DNA of 64,000 nt from Terfezia claveryi (GCA_015179025.1 WHUX01000074.1:186001-250000); one strand, 5' to 3'; positions 11,747 through 25,112 are shown, numbered from the stretch's first letter. The notes: a model not told the origin generated them from the sequence alone. A program made the numbers and translations.

Positions 11747-13747
11747 ATGCGTTTGTCCTTACTCACTGTCCTCATCCCGGTAGTGGTGGGATTCATTATT
11801 CCCACCCCGAAGATGGCGTACCAGTTTGTTCTTGATCAGATTGGAGAGAATACGGCTGGGGAGGTGAATCCAGTCACAAAAGCCTTCAAAGATGCTGAGA
11901 TCGGTAAATGGAAAAATAAAGAAGCCCAGACACCGTGGGAGGCTTTTATTACGGGCCAGTGGGCGCGGAGTAGTGTCGAGGATACTGATGACGGATGGTT
12001 TGGGGATATGAAGAAAAAGAAGGGCAATCGGGGTCATCGTGGGGGCCACCATCATGGTGACCATCATCATGGTGACCATCATCATGGTGACCATCATCAT
12101 GGTGACCATCATCATGGTGACCATCATCATGGTGACCATCACCACCATCACCACCACGATGGAGATCACGGGAAACATTCAAAACATGGACATCAGGGCG
12201 ATGTTGACGACGGCGACGGAGACCACCACCACCATCACCATGGTGGAGCGGGTGACCATCATCATCATCATGATGGAGAGGGGGACCATCATCATCATGA
12301 TGGAGAGGGTGACCATCATCATCATCATCATGATGGAGGGGGTGACCATCACCACCATGATGAAGATCATCATGGGCATCATGAATCGCCTCACCACCAC
12401 CAATCACTCCACGACATCCTCCGCCATCATGGCTTCCACAATGACCATGACAAATATCCCCATTCTCAACCGCACGGCGATCACGGTCACGACGGTCTTT
12501 CCGGTCACCACTCGTATCACTCTATCCCTATGCCGCATCGTGATGGCCATTACCATTCCAATTCCACCCTCTGGGACCTGGTCAACTCTTGTCCTCAAAC
12601 ATCTACCTTTGCCTCCCTGGCCAAAAATGATACAATGTTCTACAATCTACTCAAAGACTCACACCAAAATGTTACAGTTTTTGTACCCTCTAACCACGCT
12701 TTCAAGAGGTTGTTTAGGTTAGGATTAATACCAGAACATGACATCGACAAGGATTTGTTGAGTAAAGTACTCAATTATCATTCGGTGATCGGGACCCATG
12801 TGAGCGATGATTTGATTCATCACAATACAATCATCAGTAGGCTCCAAGAGGACCATTTGGGTAAGGGAATGCATCAAAGGTTGAGGCTTGGCTTGGATCA
12901 AGTGCATGGGCCTAGTGTCAATTTTTTCGCAGATATATTACTGTCCGATGTGGTTTGTCCCCCAAAATCCCCCCCAAATGTTGCCTAATTTTGCTAATAA
13001 TGCTTTAAGCTTGCGAAAAATGGAGTTATACACGGAATCTCTGCCGTCCTTCTCCCTCCGCCATCCATAGTCGATATATTGGAACTCCTTCCCACGGAAT
13101 TCTCCACCACCACTGGTGCGCTTTACCGCACAAGTCTTATTGACGATTTGCCCAGCCTTTTTGGCCATGGCCTTACTGTCTTTGCTCCCTCTAATAGGGA
13201 CTGGGAAAAACTGGGGTGGAGGGTTGGTGCTTTCCTTTTTTCTGATAAAGGAAAAGACTACTTGAAGGCGATCTTGAAATACCACATAGTCCCCAGTCAA
13301 TCGCTTTACTCTGACGCGCTGGATCGCCAGCACGATAAAGACTACAAGGATGTTGGTGAAGAGAATGAAATGGATGATTCAGCAGGTCTACGCCCAGGTT
13401 ATACTCACTTGCAACTCCCAACCCTGCTCAAGGATGCGGAGTTGTCTGTTGATATCACCCGATATGAGCGGTTCTTGAGTTTCAGAGCCAATGGGTACAG
13501 TAATATTATTATCTCGGATGGAGTTGCCAAGGAAGGGGTAGTGCAGGTACCAAATCATGTACTCATTCCGCCCTGTACGCATCATAGCAGTAGCAGGATG
13601 GAGGAGGAGGAGTTGCTGCAATCGCAAGAGAAAGTTTTGCAGGCGCAGGAGGAAGGCACGGATGTTGATGTGGAGGATTTGAAGAGGATCTTGCAGCCAT
13701 ATGTCGAGAGGGAAGCAGACGAGGGAAGGCGTGAGGAGGAGTTGTAA
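11747..13747 (+). CDS. Secreted His-rich protein with two fasciclin (FAS1) domains
   Basis: Exons 11747-12952 and 13010-13747 are joined across a 57-nt GT-AG intron with branch-like CTAAT. The product is 647 residues. Residues 1-16 form a signal peptide (MRLSLLTVLIPVVVGFI). Residues about 95-255 are dominated by GDHHH and GEGDHHHH repeats, six GDHHH units being consecutive. FAS1 domain 1 (about 273-420) has TFASLAKNDTMFYNLL and TVFVPSNHAFKRL and ends with NGVIHGISAVLLPP, which the intron removal restores. FAS1 domain 2 (about 421-590) has TVFAPSNRDWEKLG and ends VVQVPNHVLIPP. The tail is Glu-rich. FAS1 domains mediate adhesion at the cell surface or vacuole; the tandem pair resembles yeast YLR001C-type proteins. 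The His array is likely to bind Zn, Cu or Ni, which is inference. Confidence 0.87.
12056..12130 (+). repeat. 15-bp coding tandem repeat (GDHHH)
   Basis: Five identical copies of GGTGACCATCATCAT begin at 12056, 12071, 12086, 12101 and 12116. A sixth at 12131 has CAC for one CAT codon. Perfect identity implies recent expansion by slippage or unequal exchange. Confidence 0.95.
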
Positions 13748-13775
13748 GCAGAATGGAGGAGTTGTAAGCAGAATG
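13736..13775 (+). repeat. 20-bp tandem duplication across the stop codon
   Basis: GAGGAGTTGTAAGCAGAATG occurs twice in a row at 13736-13755 and 13756-13775. The first copy carries the TAA stop of the fasciclin gene, so the second is in the 3' UTR. Confidence 0.95.
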
Positions 13776-15500
13776 ATTACGAATTAGCAGTAGCGGGTCT
13801 TTGGTGGTTGCGGAACTATGAAGCAGTGATAATGTGAAATTGAGAAAGAAAAAAGAATCTCTTAGATTCCTGGTACAGTGGTGAAATGTAACTCGGTAGT
13901 AGGCACCTTAATATATTATAGAGCTCCCCAAGCCCACCCGTGCACTACATGCTGACGCGGGAAAAAACTCAAATGATATTGTAGTATTATAAGTAACTGA
14001 GTTTATACCCTTCCCGATACACGGCGTAGGTGGAGCAATTAGTTATTTTCCTATGACTACTATGGTAGTGAATAAACAAACATGTTACCCTGATATTCTT
14101 GGTTAAGTAATGAGTATTAGCCTGTTTGTGACCTTGCATTGACATGGCTAGAGACTATGAAATAGTGTTAAGTCACAACCTGACATGATTGAGTACATGG
14201 GAAAGATATTGTCCTTTGGGTTGCTGTTAGGCTAGGGAGAATTTCTATCGTCCAATGTGACAAATACCCGACCTTCCGTGTGCGAACTTGGAATGTGGAT
14301 TCCCCCCCCCCCCGCCTATATATCTATGATATATAGGCGCTTACTTAATTCATAGCATGTAATGCATATGAATTAGTAAGTTTTAATTATTATTATCTAG
14401 TCTCACGGTACGTACGTTACATACGTTGCATACACACGATGCCCCAATATCGGTGCACTGGAGGTAAAAATGGCAACATCGAAGTGTCGCAACGAGGGGC
14501 ACTAGCCTCCGGCTTTATAAAAAATATATATATATATATATATATATTCTTCCAGAAAGCTCTCATTAATATTGAATTAATCCAATCCTCTTTCATCGAT
14601 TGGCCACCCCCCCCCCCCACACACACACACACACCTCAATCTACGTCAGGGGCGCCTGATAACACCTCACAACGGCAGTCATCTATATGTATTTCCCCTT
14701 ATATCCCGGTTTAACAATTTATTAGAGAAAAACCGTACCGGGGCAAGTTAGTAGGTGGGAATACACTTGTCATGTAGGTTCTTTGGCTGAATGAAATAAA
14801 GGATGGGTACATAAGTAGCCAAGCGAGGAGGTTTGTGCTATGCTAATGCATCCATATTTGATGAAGTGCCTAGAAGCAAAATGATTATTGAGGCATTAAC
14901 TTTACCTTGCCCATTGGCCTGCAATCATGGATTTCTGAAAGAACAAAACATTTGACGCAATGGTATCCCCCTTCGAAGCATTCGCGTAATGCTGGGTTCA
15001 AACACCCTTCCCCAAAAAAAAAAAAAAAAAATCACGGTGATTAGTTTAACCTACAAATGTATGATGTGGCCGTGAATTTATTCGGAATGGCGGGATATTG
15101 GAATATTCACAATCACATCAGCCCCACATCAGAATAATAATACTAACTATATTAAGCTCTGTACTAATATTACAAGTCACATAATAACGCACATGGGTAC
15201 CTACTACATGTACGGAGGTGCAAAGGATTGCAATACTTATTCCCACTACACATAAACAATACAAATGAATAAACAATCAATGCAGGAATAAAACCCAAAA
15301 GAACAAAACACAGACCAGGCAAGACAAAGACAGTACGAAACACAAACAGCAAAAAAAAGGTATGGAAGGAGATTTTATCATCCCACAATAATCTCAACCA
15401 CAAACACATTACCTCCACAGCAACCTACTACTCGCTATTCTCCAAACCCCACCTTAACCCCGCTTCATCAAAAAAATAAAAATAAATGCCGCAGTATCCA
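13776..15500. other. Intergenic between convergent genes, simple repeats
   Basis: Spacer between the fasciclin gene and the 3' end of the large Gln-rich gene. It carries a poly-C run at about 14303-14313, an (AT)n tract at about 14523-14547, a C-run followed by (CA)n at about 14605-14633, and a poly-A run at about 15015-15031. No gene is supported. Confidence 0.6.
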
Positions 15501-18500
15501 CTACTCCGCATCCCCCATCCAGAAACATTCCGGCTCCCAACCCATCCCCGGCCAGCTTGTCGCGCTCATAACAATCCTCTCCTCTTTCTCCGGTTCATCC
15601 ATAACCGGAATCTTCTCATCTGCATAATCCATATGCACAATTGGCAACGACACACCCGGTGGTGGACCACTGGGCTCATTCGCAGGGTACTTCTTCGCTG
15701 TGGCCATGGAGGGCGAGGAGGGAGGTGTTATCCTGACTTCTGTAGAGCTGGAAGCTACTGGAACTGCGACTGGGGCCGCAGCTGGAGGAGGAAGGGATGC
15801 TGATGAGGAGGATGTGATTACGGAACTAGGAGTTTGCTGTTGAGGTGATTTAGGCGGCTGCTGGCTTACAGGTGATGGAGTGACCATCTGCGGAGACGAT
15901 GCCGACGAGGTGGAAAAACCCCCTGTTGAGCTCGGATCAACTCCCGGAGACCCTCTCCCTTGCTGCATCTGCTGCACGTGCGGAGGTTGTGCTGGCGAGC
16001 CTTCCCTTCTAATCGAATCTGTCCTCATCCTAACACTAGCCGGCAACACCGGATCCCCTGGCGCCCTCTGACTTGGGTCCCGCTGCGGCCTAGTATCATT
16101 CTCTGGTTGCCTAGAAGCAACAGCGTAGTTTACAGGGCCTTGTTGAGGCCCTCTTCCCCCGGCAGCAGAGATACTCCCATAAGGGCCATCATACGGATTG
16201 AACTGACTCTGTCGCTGCCCTGCTGGTCCTGGTTGCCCAGGCGGGGGTACAGACGGACCGTATTTCCCACTTCCCACTGAAGGCGCCGGAGACTGTCGAT
16301 CCTGAGGCCCTTGCGGTTGTTGCTGATAGTCTGACATTGGGCGCTGCTGCGGCTGGATTTGCTGAGGCATCCTCCTCTGACCAGGGGGGACGATATATTC
16401 TCCCTGCGCAGCTCGATACATCGGAGTAGGCACCACTTCATGCTGCTGCTCCTCCGGAACTTGATTCACCCTCAATATCCCACCAGGAGGCGGCGCCCGT
16501 CTAGCAAGGCGTGCTTGGACTTCTTCGTAGGTTTCATATTCACCGGTTTGGGAGTTGTAGATCTTAGGGATGCGCACTCCAGGCTGTTGCTGGGGTTGTT
16601 GTTGTTGGGGGGGTCTAGGTGCGTCAGAAGGCGGTGGTCCACCCATAGGAGATCCACTAATAGGAGGAGGTACACCCATAGGAGGAGGGGACTGGGCAGA
16701 CAGACTGAGTTTGGGAGGGCTACCTTGTCCAGGATAAATTTGTGATCCGCCGACTTGCTGCTGTGGTGGGATAAACTGCCCCTGTTGCTGCTGCGGCAGT
16801 GCTCTCTGTTGCAGGTGCTGTTGTCCCGGCTTTCCTTGTGCAATAACCTATTGAACGCTCCATCAGCAAATCCCTCACTATAATCATCTAACGATATAAA
16901 AATAATGAGAAGTACTAACCATATTCCCCATCTCCCACAACGAAGATTTCTTCTGTCCCTTCTCTCCCTTCCCTCCCTTAGCCCCTAATACCCCTCCCAA
17001 AAAGCTACTCACCCTCCTTCCCTCTCCCTTCTCCTTTTTCAAGACGGTAGCGGGAGCAAAACTATTAGCCAGCGGATGCGGTTTCTTATCCTCCTGAGCA
17101 ACCATAGAAGGACTCTGTGGCCTCCCTCCCATGGCTAAGGCAGCTCTCAGAGGCCCAGGTGAATTTGATCTAGGAGGGTATCCTTGTGACGATTGAGGTG
17201 GTTGTCCATGGCTGTTTTGCTGTACGGCCGCCATGGGAGAACTCGATAACGAAGGCGCGTATGTCGATCCTCCGTGTTGGGATTGTGGTGGGGAAATAGT
17301 AGTTCCATCTGGGAGGACAACTCCTGTGCGGGGATCGTTGGTGTCGACTCGGGCTAAGTTCTGTTGTTGAATAAATTGCTGTCCAGAGACAGAACCCATA
17401 GATCCATGCCTCGTATGTGGTGACCCTTGAGTGTTATCCCTAAGAGCGACGATGGACGGCTGCGTGCCGAAGGAGCTTACTGAGTCTCCACGAACATGTT
17501 CCCCATGGAACTGTTGGTCGTGAGGTTGAGCCTGGAAACCTTGCTGCATCGGGGGCCCAGCTACAACAGGACTCTGGTTTGCAGTTGGTGTAGCAGGAGA
17601 CTGGTATCCCCCTTGTCCTGGTGTCTGCCTTGAATCCTGCTGTTGCTGTTGCTGTTGCTGTTGTTGCTGTTGTTGCTGTTGCTGCTGTTGCTGCTGTTGC
17701 TGACCATATGGTCCTACTAATCCTAAGCCTTGTCCAACATTCCCGGGGCCCTCCCATTGATACTGCTTTGGTGCCAGTGAGTAATGTTGTTGTTGACCAT
17801 GCCTCTCCCCTACATCCGACGACAGCTGGCGGAAATGTCCCTGCTGTATCGGAGGGGCCTTAAACCCTTGCTGATCTATCGGTGCTGGTGACGTAGCCCT
17901 GAGCGATGGCGGACCCGTACCCTGTCCCTGTCCCGACATCGTCTGGCTGGTAATCGAATAATTCCTTTGATACCCTATCCCAGCACCGCCGGGGCCCATT
18001 CGTCCAATTTGTTGCTCCGGCTGCGGAGTACTCCTTGGGTTGGAATGCAAACTCGATACGTCACTTTCATATACACTTCTTTGACTTATCGATGGATGTG
18101 GGGCCCCACCCCTCGAGATTTCATATTGTGGGGCAGTGATAGGTTGGCAGTTGACGCTGGCATCCGAGCTTTGACTCTGCTGTTCCGGATTTCCCTGCAC
18201 CTGTTGCTGTTGTTGCGCTGATTGTGGTACCTCGCCAACCCCCTCCTCTTCTACCGTCCCCATTCCAATCTGTCCCTTACCCCCCTCCCCATGCCGACTC
18301 TCCGCTCTAGTCTCACTCTTCTCACGATTAAAATCAATTGTCCCTACAGGCTTAATCGGTGGTAACACCGGCACCGGTTGGTCCTGTCTGCTCTCATGCC
18401 CACCTCTGTATTCTTCTTCCTCCGGAATCCCATCATGCACTCCTTGGCTATAACTGGGCCCTGGAGCACCTGACCTAGTATAAGACTGTCTATTCCCACC

Positions 18501-21500
18501 TATACGCTCATCATCTGTCGGTTCACTTGGTGGAACATCAGATTCGCTAATAGAAGGAGCAGAGACCTGAGAACGGTTCGCGGTAGAGACGTTTCTGTGG
18601 GGCCCATTATTGGAATTGTCTGCGTAGTTCTCGGCATAGGTCACTAGGTTACCTGGGTGTGGTGAAACGGGGGGAACGTAACCTCCCTGTCTTGAAAGGG
18701 TTGCTTGGGATAGGTCGAGACCAGGACCACGTCCTTGAGGGCCCATTAGGCGGGTATCGCCAGGTCCACTGGGTCCACCGGGTTGTGGGCGGCCATAAGG
18801 ACCTTGAGCGTGGGAGAACGATGCCGGGATTGGGGGCACGGGGAGAAGCGGAGGCTGTTGTATATGTGGTTGCTGCTGTCGTGGCCCCGTGGGCTTGGAT
18901 GCGGGAGGAGCAACGGGGTTCGATTTCTTTGGAGGCGCCTACAAATTATTAGCAAATAAGAAACAGAAATAAATAAAAATTCTAGGGACATACCTTCCCC
19001 TTCCCAAACATCGCCAACAGTCCCTTGGTCTTCTCTTTGAATCCATGCTTCCCCATACTTTGCTTCGACGGGTGCTCCTCCGGAACTCCCGCGAACGCAT
19101 CTTGATACGGTTGCTGGGGCCCCATATACTGCCCCCCTGGGCCTTGCTGCTGTCCATACATCCCCTGGGGACCACCTTGCTGAGGCGGCAATTGCTGTGC
19201 TTGCCACGCAACCTGCTGTTGCGGCGTACTAGGTTGATCCAAAGGCGTCCACATATTCTTGTTCTGCTTAATGAGTTTCTTCTCCTCTATCCACTGCTGC
19301 TGGAGCATAGTTGGGGAACGAGCAAGTTGTGGTGGCCACGGTTGGTTGAGGGCGGGGGCTTGTGGCGGGTGGTGAGATTCTTGAGGGGGGACGGGGCCAT
19401 GTTGTCCGTGTGGAGACAGCTGTTGAGAGGGGGGGGAGGGTGGACCATTTGGGTCCTGGAGGCCCCGAGAATCTCGCGGAGGGTAGCCCTGTTGTTGAAT
19501 ATGAGACACGGGCGGTTTTTGTTGCGGAGGTGGACCGCTTTGGTAGCCCTGCTGTTGTGGTAGTCGCTGCTTGCCTTGGACGTTTTGTGGAGGCTGTTGT
19601 TGCTGTGGTGATGGCTGTTGTTGATAACCTCCTTGCTGCGGATGTTGAGGTCCTTGTCCCTGCCCTGGCTGATGATACAACTGATACTGCTGTAGACCTT
19701 CGCCATACCCTTGTTGCTGCTGTTGCGGTGGCATTTGCTGCGGAATTTGCCTTCCTTCCTGCGGTTCAAACTCCCCGCCTTGCTGTCGCAGTGGCTGTTG
19801 ATACCTCGGCCCTTCCTGATACTCCTCCGTCGAGGAGAACTGTGTGGACCCAGACATAGGACGATCATACAGCTGCGCTCCCACAGGAGATAGCGAATCC
19901 TGCTGTTGGGCATTCCTGGGATTAAACGCCTGATATTGAGGTTGCACTTGAACTAGTGGCGGTCTATGCTGTTGCTGCGACTGTTGGACCTGTTGCTGAA
20001 GGTGTTGGTTCTGTTGCTGGGGATTAGACGGGAGTGGGTATCCTCTGTCAGAGGCAGTGTCACTACCTGGTTTTTGCATTGTGGGTGATTGCCGTTGGTC
20101 TTGTGCTGATTGAGGCTGTACCGTAGCAGCGTTTCCATTTCCGTTTGTTTGTCTTCCCCAGCCCCCTTGCCCCTCTTGCTGTTGTTGCTGTGGTTGCTGT
20201 GGCCCCCGGGTCAGTGAGGAGCTTTGATATTGCTGTTGTTGCCCCACCGGACTTTCATTCCCATTTCCATCTTGCATTTGGTACTGCTGACCCACATTCT
20301 GCGGGGGATACTGTCCCTGCATCATCGTCTGAGCGTAAACAATCCACGTCTGCAGCCCTGTATCCATATTCGCGAACACCCTCCTCTGCTCCTCAAATGC
20401 CTTAATCCTCTGCTCGCTATCTTGCAACTGCAGAATATCCCGTATATCAATCATTTTCCCTACGGTAGTATTGTTGTGGAACGACTCCTGCTCTTTCTGG
20501 CCTTGGGCTTGCTCTTGCTGAGCGATCTGCTGGAGTCGGCGTTGATGCGCGAGATAATCTTCTCTTTGCTCACGCTCGCGCTCCGTTTGTTTCTCAGGTT
20601 GGGGAGTAGGAGCTGATACTGGGGAGATGGGGCTCATGGATCCGTCATCATCATCGTGGTTGCTATGGGGCTGACCTCCACTATCACCTTGCATCAACGT
20701 GGAGTGGGATATCTGCAATTTCATCGGAATACTCTCATGTCTGGAACTAAATGTCCCATCATCCGATGCATAATCAGGGCCCACCTCCGCTGGTACTGCA
20801 TGATGCACCTCCCTCACATCAACTCCCCTCACCCGCTCATTAACTTGCTGATCAAATGTATCCTTAACCGGCGTGGTATCAACACTTCCTGGGATAGGAG
20901 ATAATGGAGTAGGCATCAATGTCATCGCATAAGCCGCCCCTTCCTCCTCCACATTTTCCGATTCCTCAACAATATCATTCTCGCCCTGTTGACTGGTCTG
21001 CTTGCTCTCTTCTCCCACAGATTTCGGACCCCAATCCCGAGATTGTGGCTTCTGACCCTTGCTAATCATGCTATACCTCTCCGCCCTATCCAAGTAATTA
21101 TTTCTCGCACTCACGAGCTCCATAAACTCTGAATCTGGTAGCTGCGTACTCGTCGGTGTAGGCGAAGAGACGTCTCTATGCGGGGGTGGCTTGTGCGTTG
21201 GAATCTCCACTTGCACCCTTACACTCGTAATGGTAGTAGTCGTAGGCGACTTCTGCGTAATAACAGGAATGATATGTCCAATTGAAGCATCATAAGATCC
21301 ACGGCGGGGGGATTTTTCGCCTATGGGGGGAGGGACGTCGTTAACTGGGATGGACAGATTCGGGAGTTGATATCGTGCTTGTGGTGGATTGCCATTGGCG
21401 CCTTGTCCTGGGTTCGGACCACCAGTGACAGCCAGAGCTGGATTAAATTTAGCCTTCCGTTTATAAGTAGATAAATGCCATTCAGGTCATATAAATACCA

Positions 21501-24500
21501 GGATAATTATCAACAGCCTTACCCTTCCCTTTGTCCACCTTCGGCTTCATCTCCTCCTCCTCACCATCATTACTTTCTGGTTCAGCATAAATAATAGGCT
21601 CAGTTGTGGCAGCATCTTTCCAAAAGAAAATCAGCCCCAATCCAAGTTCGGAAGTAACCCGACTTCTACAACAAAGAAATTATAATCTTACCTTTACTAG
21701 CCACTTCCTCGGGTATTGAAATTGATGAATCGGTAACCCAAGCACCGGGCAACCTCGGCCTCCTGCCCTCTGGGATCGGACTAACCACACCTTCCTGCTG
21801 CATACCGTTTGCCCACATCTCCGTTCTCTCTTCACTTGTATCCTGCCTGCTAGGTGGTACCAATGCCACTCCCCCTTCACTCACAAAACTCGGTTTCCTC
21901 ACCAATTGAGTCGATATCTCCTCATCTCTCCCCGATGCCCTACTCAAACTTCTCTGAACCAACTCCGGCCATGGACTAGGCATAGGCAGAACATCTGGTG
22001 TTCCGGAGCGCTTCTTCATGGTCTCAATACGCACAATTTCGCTCTTGACCCTCTCCCTACTAATGGACCTATGTAGCTCTCTTTGCCTCTGCGCAGCTTC
22101 TTCTGTGGTGAAGAGGCCTTCGGAGCCGATACTACTTGTGCTTCCTGTGCGCAGCAGGGTAGGGCGGTCTTGGTCGTGGGAGCGGCCGCGATCTTGAGGA
22201 GGAGACATGCGTGCGTATATATCTGCTGGACACATGAATGCACGGGGAGGGGTGCTGACGGAATCGGAGGTCACGGTGCGGCGGAGTGAGGTACGGAGTT
22301 CTTCTTTGGGAGTAGATGGTTCCACGACAATCGTGCCAGAGGCAGCATAGACCTGTTCCTCGTGTTGTAGGGGAGGGGTAGGCGCTGCAGAGGTCGCACT
22401 TGAAGATGGGTCGAAGAAAGTTTGCCCATTGTCTTCTTCGCTTCTCGTTGAACCAGAAAATAGATCTTCCTTATGAATTTGTTCCACCTCGTGAGCCGAG
22501 ACTGGCTCCGAAGGCCCAGTTCTGCGATGTGGGGAACCCGTGATCGAAACCGAAATCCTTGGACTCTCCCACCGCGTAGGACTATCAACCCCCTGTTGTA
22601 GTGGTGCTGGGATACTAGCATCTAAAGAAATCGTTGACCTCACCGACCCCGTGACATTAGGCAGTGTAGCCTCTTCCTCTTCCTCTCCTTCCTCCTCCTC
22701 CTCCTCCTCTTCTTCCTCCTCCTCCTCCCCAGCTGCTTGCGCTCCGTGGTGTGCTTTTCCCTCCGCCTCGGCTGCCAACTTGTCCTCTTCCGCTGCCTGC
22801 CTTTGGCGTTTAAGCTCGGCTTCTTCAGCAGCTCTCTTCTCCGCCTCCAAGACTTGTATTTTTTGCCTCCCAGCCTCCGCTTCTGCAACGTTTCTCCGCT
22901 CATCGCCCCTGATCCGCTCAGCTTGTTCGGTAGCAGCTCTTTGTCTCTTAACTTCCTCTTCTTCACCTGCAACCCTCTGCCTCTCCGTCTCATCTTCAGC
23001 CGCTCGCCGCTCTGCTTCAAGCCGAGCTTCTTCCGCACGTCTCCGCTCCTCCAGCGTAGCCTGCATCGCGGCTTCCTCTTCCCTCTGATTCCTATCTGCT
23101 TCAATCGCAGCGAGCCTTTGTCGCTCAGCTTCTTCCTCCTCAGCGATCCGCCGTCCTTCGGCTACTTCCGCAGCGAGCCTCCGCCTTTTTGCCTCTTCCG
23201 CCGCCAGTCTTTGCCGTTCAGTTTCCTCTTCCGGGGCAATTCGTCCTCTCTCAGCTTTTTCAAAGGCAAGACGTTGTTTTTCAGCCTGTTCCGCTACCAG
23301 TCTTTGCTGTTCTGCCTCTTCAACTACTAATCTCTGCCTTTCTGCCTCTTCCGCCGCCAGTCTTTGCCGGTCGGTTTCCTCTTCCGCAGCAATCCGTCGA
23401 CTCTCAGCTTCTTCGGAGGCAAGTCGTTGACTTTCATCCTGTTCCGCTGCCAGTCTTTGCTGCTTTGCTTCCTCAACTGCAAATCTCTGCCTTTCAGCTT
23501 CCTCCTCTCTCTCTTTCTTAGCAATTTCCGCCGCTGACCTCTGTCTCTCGGCTTCTTCGAAAGCAAGGCGTTGTTTTTCTGCTTCTTTCTTAGCAAGTCT
23601 CTGCTCCTCTATCCACCCCATCCTCTCCTCATCCTCCTTCTTCTCTACCATTTGCCTCTCCATTTCTCTCTCTTTTTCCTCCCCCTTTCCCTTCTCTATT
23701 CTCTCCTCCTCCCTCCTACATTCATCCCCTTCTTCCGCCTCTCTGGCCCTTCTGATCTCAGCCTCAATAGCCAACCTAATCCTCTCCCGTTCCTGTTCTT
23801 CCTCCCGCCTCTCTGCCTCCCGCCTTAACTGTTTCTGCCTCTCAAGGTCTACATCCTCATAGCCCCGAGGTTCAGGAGTTGTAGGGAGAGGGATTAAATC
23901 TGGCTGAGTTGATCTTCTCACAGGGCTCGGTTTCCTAGACAAAGAGAAAGTTTTGAGAGGGATTGACCCAGGATTGAAAGCAATAGCGGTTGTAGCTTGT
24001 TCTGATACTAAAGCCGTATAATCACCCGAATGCACCGAAGTGTCCACAGGTTTGGGAGTAGTGCTTCGACTATTTCCTGCGCTACTTGGAGGTGGCTTCC
24101 TTGCTATTGAGTGCTGTCTCGCCGGAGCGTCAAATTGCTGCTGTGGGCCTGGAGGGGGGAATATTTGAATTTGTGAACCTCCGATGGGAGAGGTAGTGTG
24201 TCCTGGTGGCTGGGGAAAGTCTGGAAGAGGGGGTGGTGGTGGAGTAGATGGTGCTGATGATGGCTGGCTTCCTTGGTTGTAGTTGGGGTTTGGATTATGC
24301 TGGTACATTTGTTGTGGAGAAGGGGAATAAGGTCGTCCTTTGGCAGGCTGATATTGCTGAACCTGGATCAAGGGAGGGGGTGGTTTTGTATACGCTGGAG
24401 GAGGTGGAGGTGGAGAAGGCGATTGAGCTCCGCCTTTTATCAATCCCCCAAGTCCTTTAATAAGGCCCCCACCGAACAACCCTCCACCTCCACCTCCGCT

Positions 24501-25112
24501 TGAATTCCTATTATCCATTCCCGGAGAAGGACTACCAGTCCTGCTACCGCCCCAGTATCCCGCCAACGGACCTGGACCCATGGTTGTGCTTCTTGCCGGA
24601 GACCTAAAATCGCCAGGTGGTATAGTCCCATCATCCCCTCTTTCAAAACTTCCCTTCCGCTCCACACCCGAATACTGTGAGCTGTCAAAGGTCTGCGTCC
24701 TGCTAATCCCTGGTATAGGAGAGGGTGGTTTGTAATAGTTTGCTGGGACGTTTTGCACCGGAGGTGGTGGGGGTGTTGATTGTGCTTGTGTAGGCTCATA
24801 TTCATCATATTCATCCACCCCCCAGTCTTCCCCGTCGTAGTCGTACGTCTTTGCCTGCACCCAACGCGTGGATTTAATCCGGTTGACGTTTGGGACGAAA
24901 CTGGGGTTGCCGGTTGGGGAGAGGAGGCTCGATGAGGGGTTTTTGGGAGTGGGACTAGGAGAGCTGGGGACGGGGCTTCTAGACTCAAGTTAGTTGTGCG
25001 GCTGTATAGAGTTTCCTGATAACCGACAGCTGTGATCTCACGTAGTCATATTTCTGTGTTGTCCCAACGGTCCCGGAGACCCAGCGCCGTATGGCCTTGC
25101 CCGATTATCCAT
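15501..25112 (-). CDS. Very large Gln-rich, coiled-coil disordered protein (3086 aa)
   Basis: Six exons splice cleanly: 25042-25112, 21692-24978, 21523-21615, 18994-21437, 16920-18938 and 15501-16847. They give 9261 nt, or 3086 residues plus stop. The start MDNRARPYGAGSPGPLGQHR lies in a 71-nt first exon. Around residues 54-75 is a compact motif, RWVQAKTYDYDGEDWG, that looks conserved. Residues about 400-795 form a charged helix with repeats like AEEAERQRLA, ending in a poly-Glu run. From about residue 1200 on the protein is Gln/Pro-rich, with a run of about 22 Gln near residue 2380 (17638-17703). Islands resembling conserved motifs are TEPIIYAEPESNDGEEEMKP, PHPLANSFAPATVLKKEKGE and RIPKIYNSQTGEYETYEEVQ. 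I do not recognise the family. The build suggests a scaffold or tether, possibly septal or cortical, which is inference. The intron 21616-21691 uses a weak AAAG acceptor. Confidence 0.85.
17638..17703 (-). repeat. CAG/CAA poly-glutamine tract
   Basis: About 22 consecutive Gln codons, CAA and CAG mixed, lie within exon 5 of the large gene. The mixed codons suggest an old, relatively stabilised tract. Confidence 0.9.
22660..23860 (-). repeat. Internally repetitive charged-helix coding segment
   Basis: Within exon 2 of the large gene the heptad-like unit AERQRLAAEEAE recurs many times with DNA similarity (plus strand words such as GCCGCCAGTCTTTGCCG). It ends with consecutive Glu codons (TCC/CTC runs at about 22675-22730 on the plus strand). 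Lys/Arg and Glu alternate at i to i+4 spacing, as in single alpha-helices. Confidence 0.75.

Noticed and set aside
11759..12407. Long His/Met/Asp-repeat frames on both strands over the fasciclin gene
   Set aside because: They are alternative readings of the GGTGACCATCATCAT repeat. Only the plus frame has a signal peptide, FAS1 domains and a valid intron.
17621..17863. Plus-strand frame rich in Ala/Val over the large gene
   Set aside because: It is the antisense reading of the CAG/CAA tract.
22640..23596. Long frames on both strands within the charged-helix segment
   Set aside because: Shadows produced by the repetitive Glu/Arg/Ala codons of the large gene.
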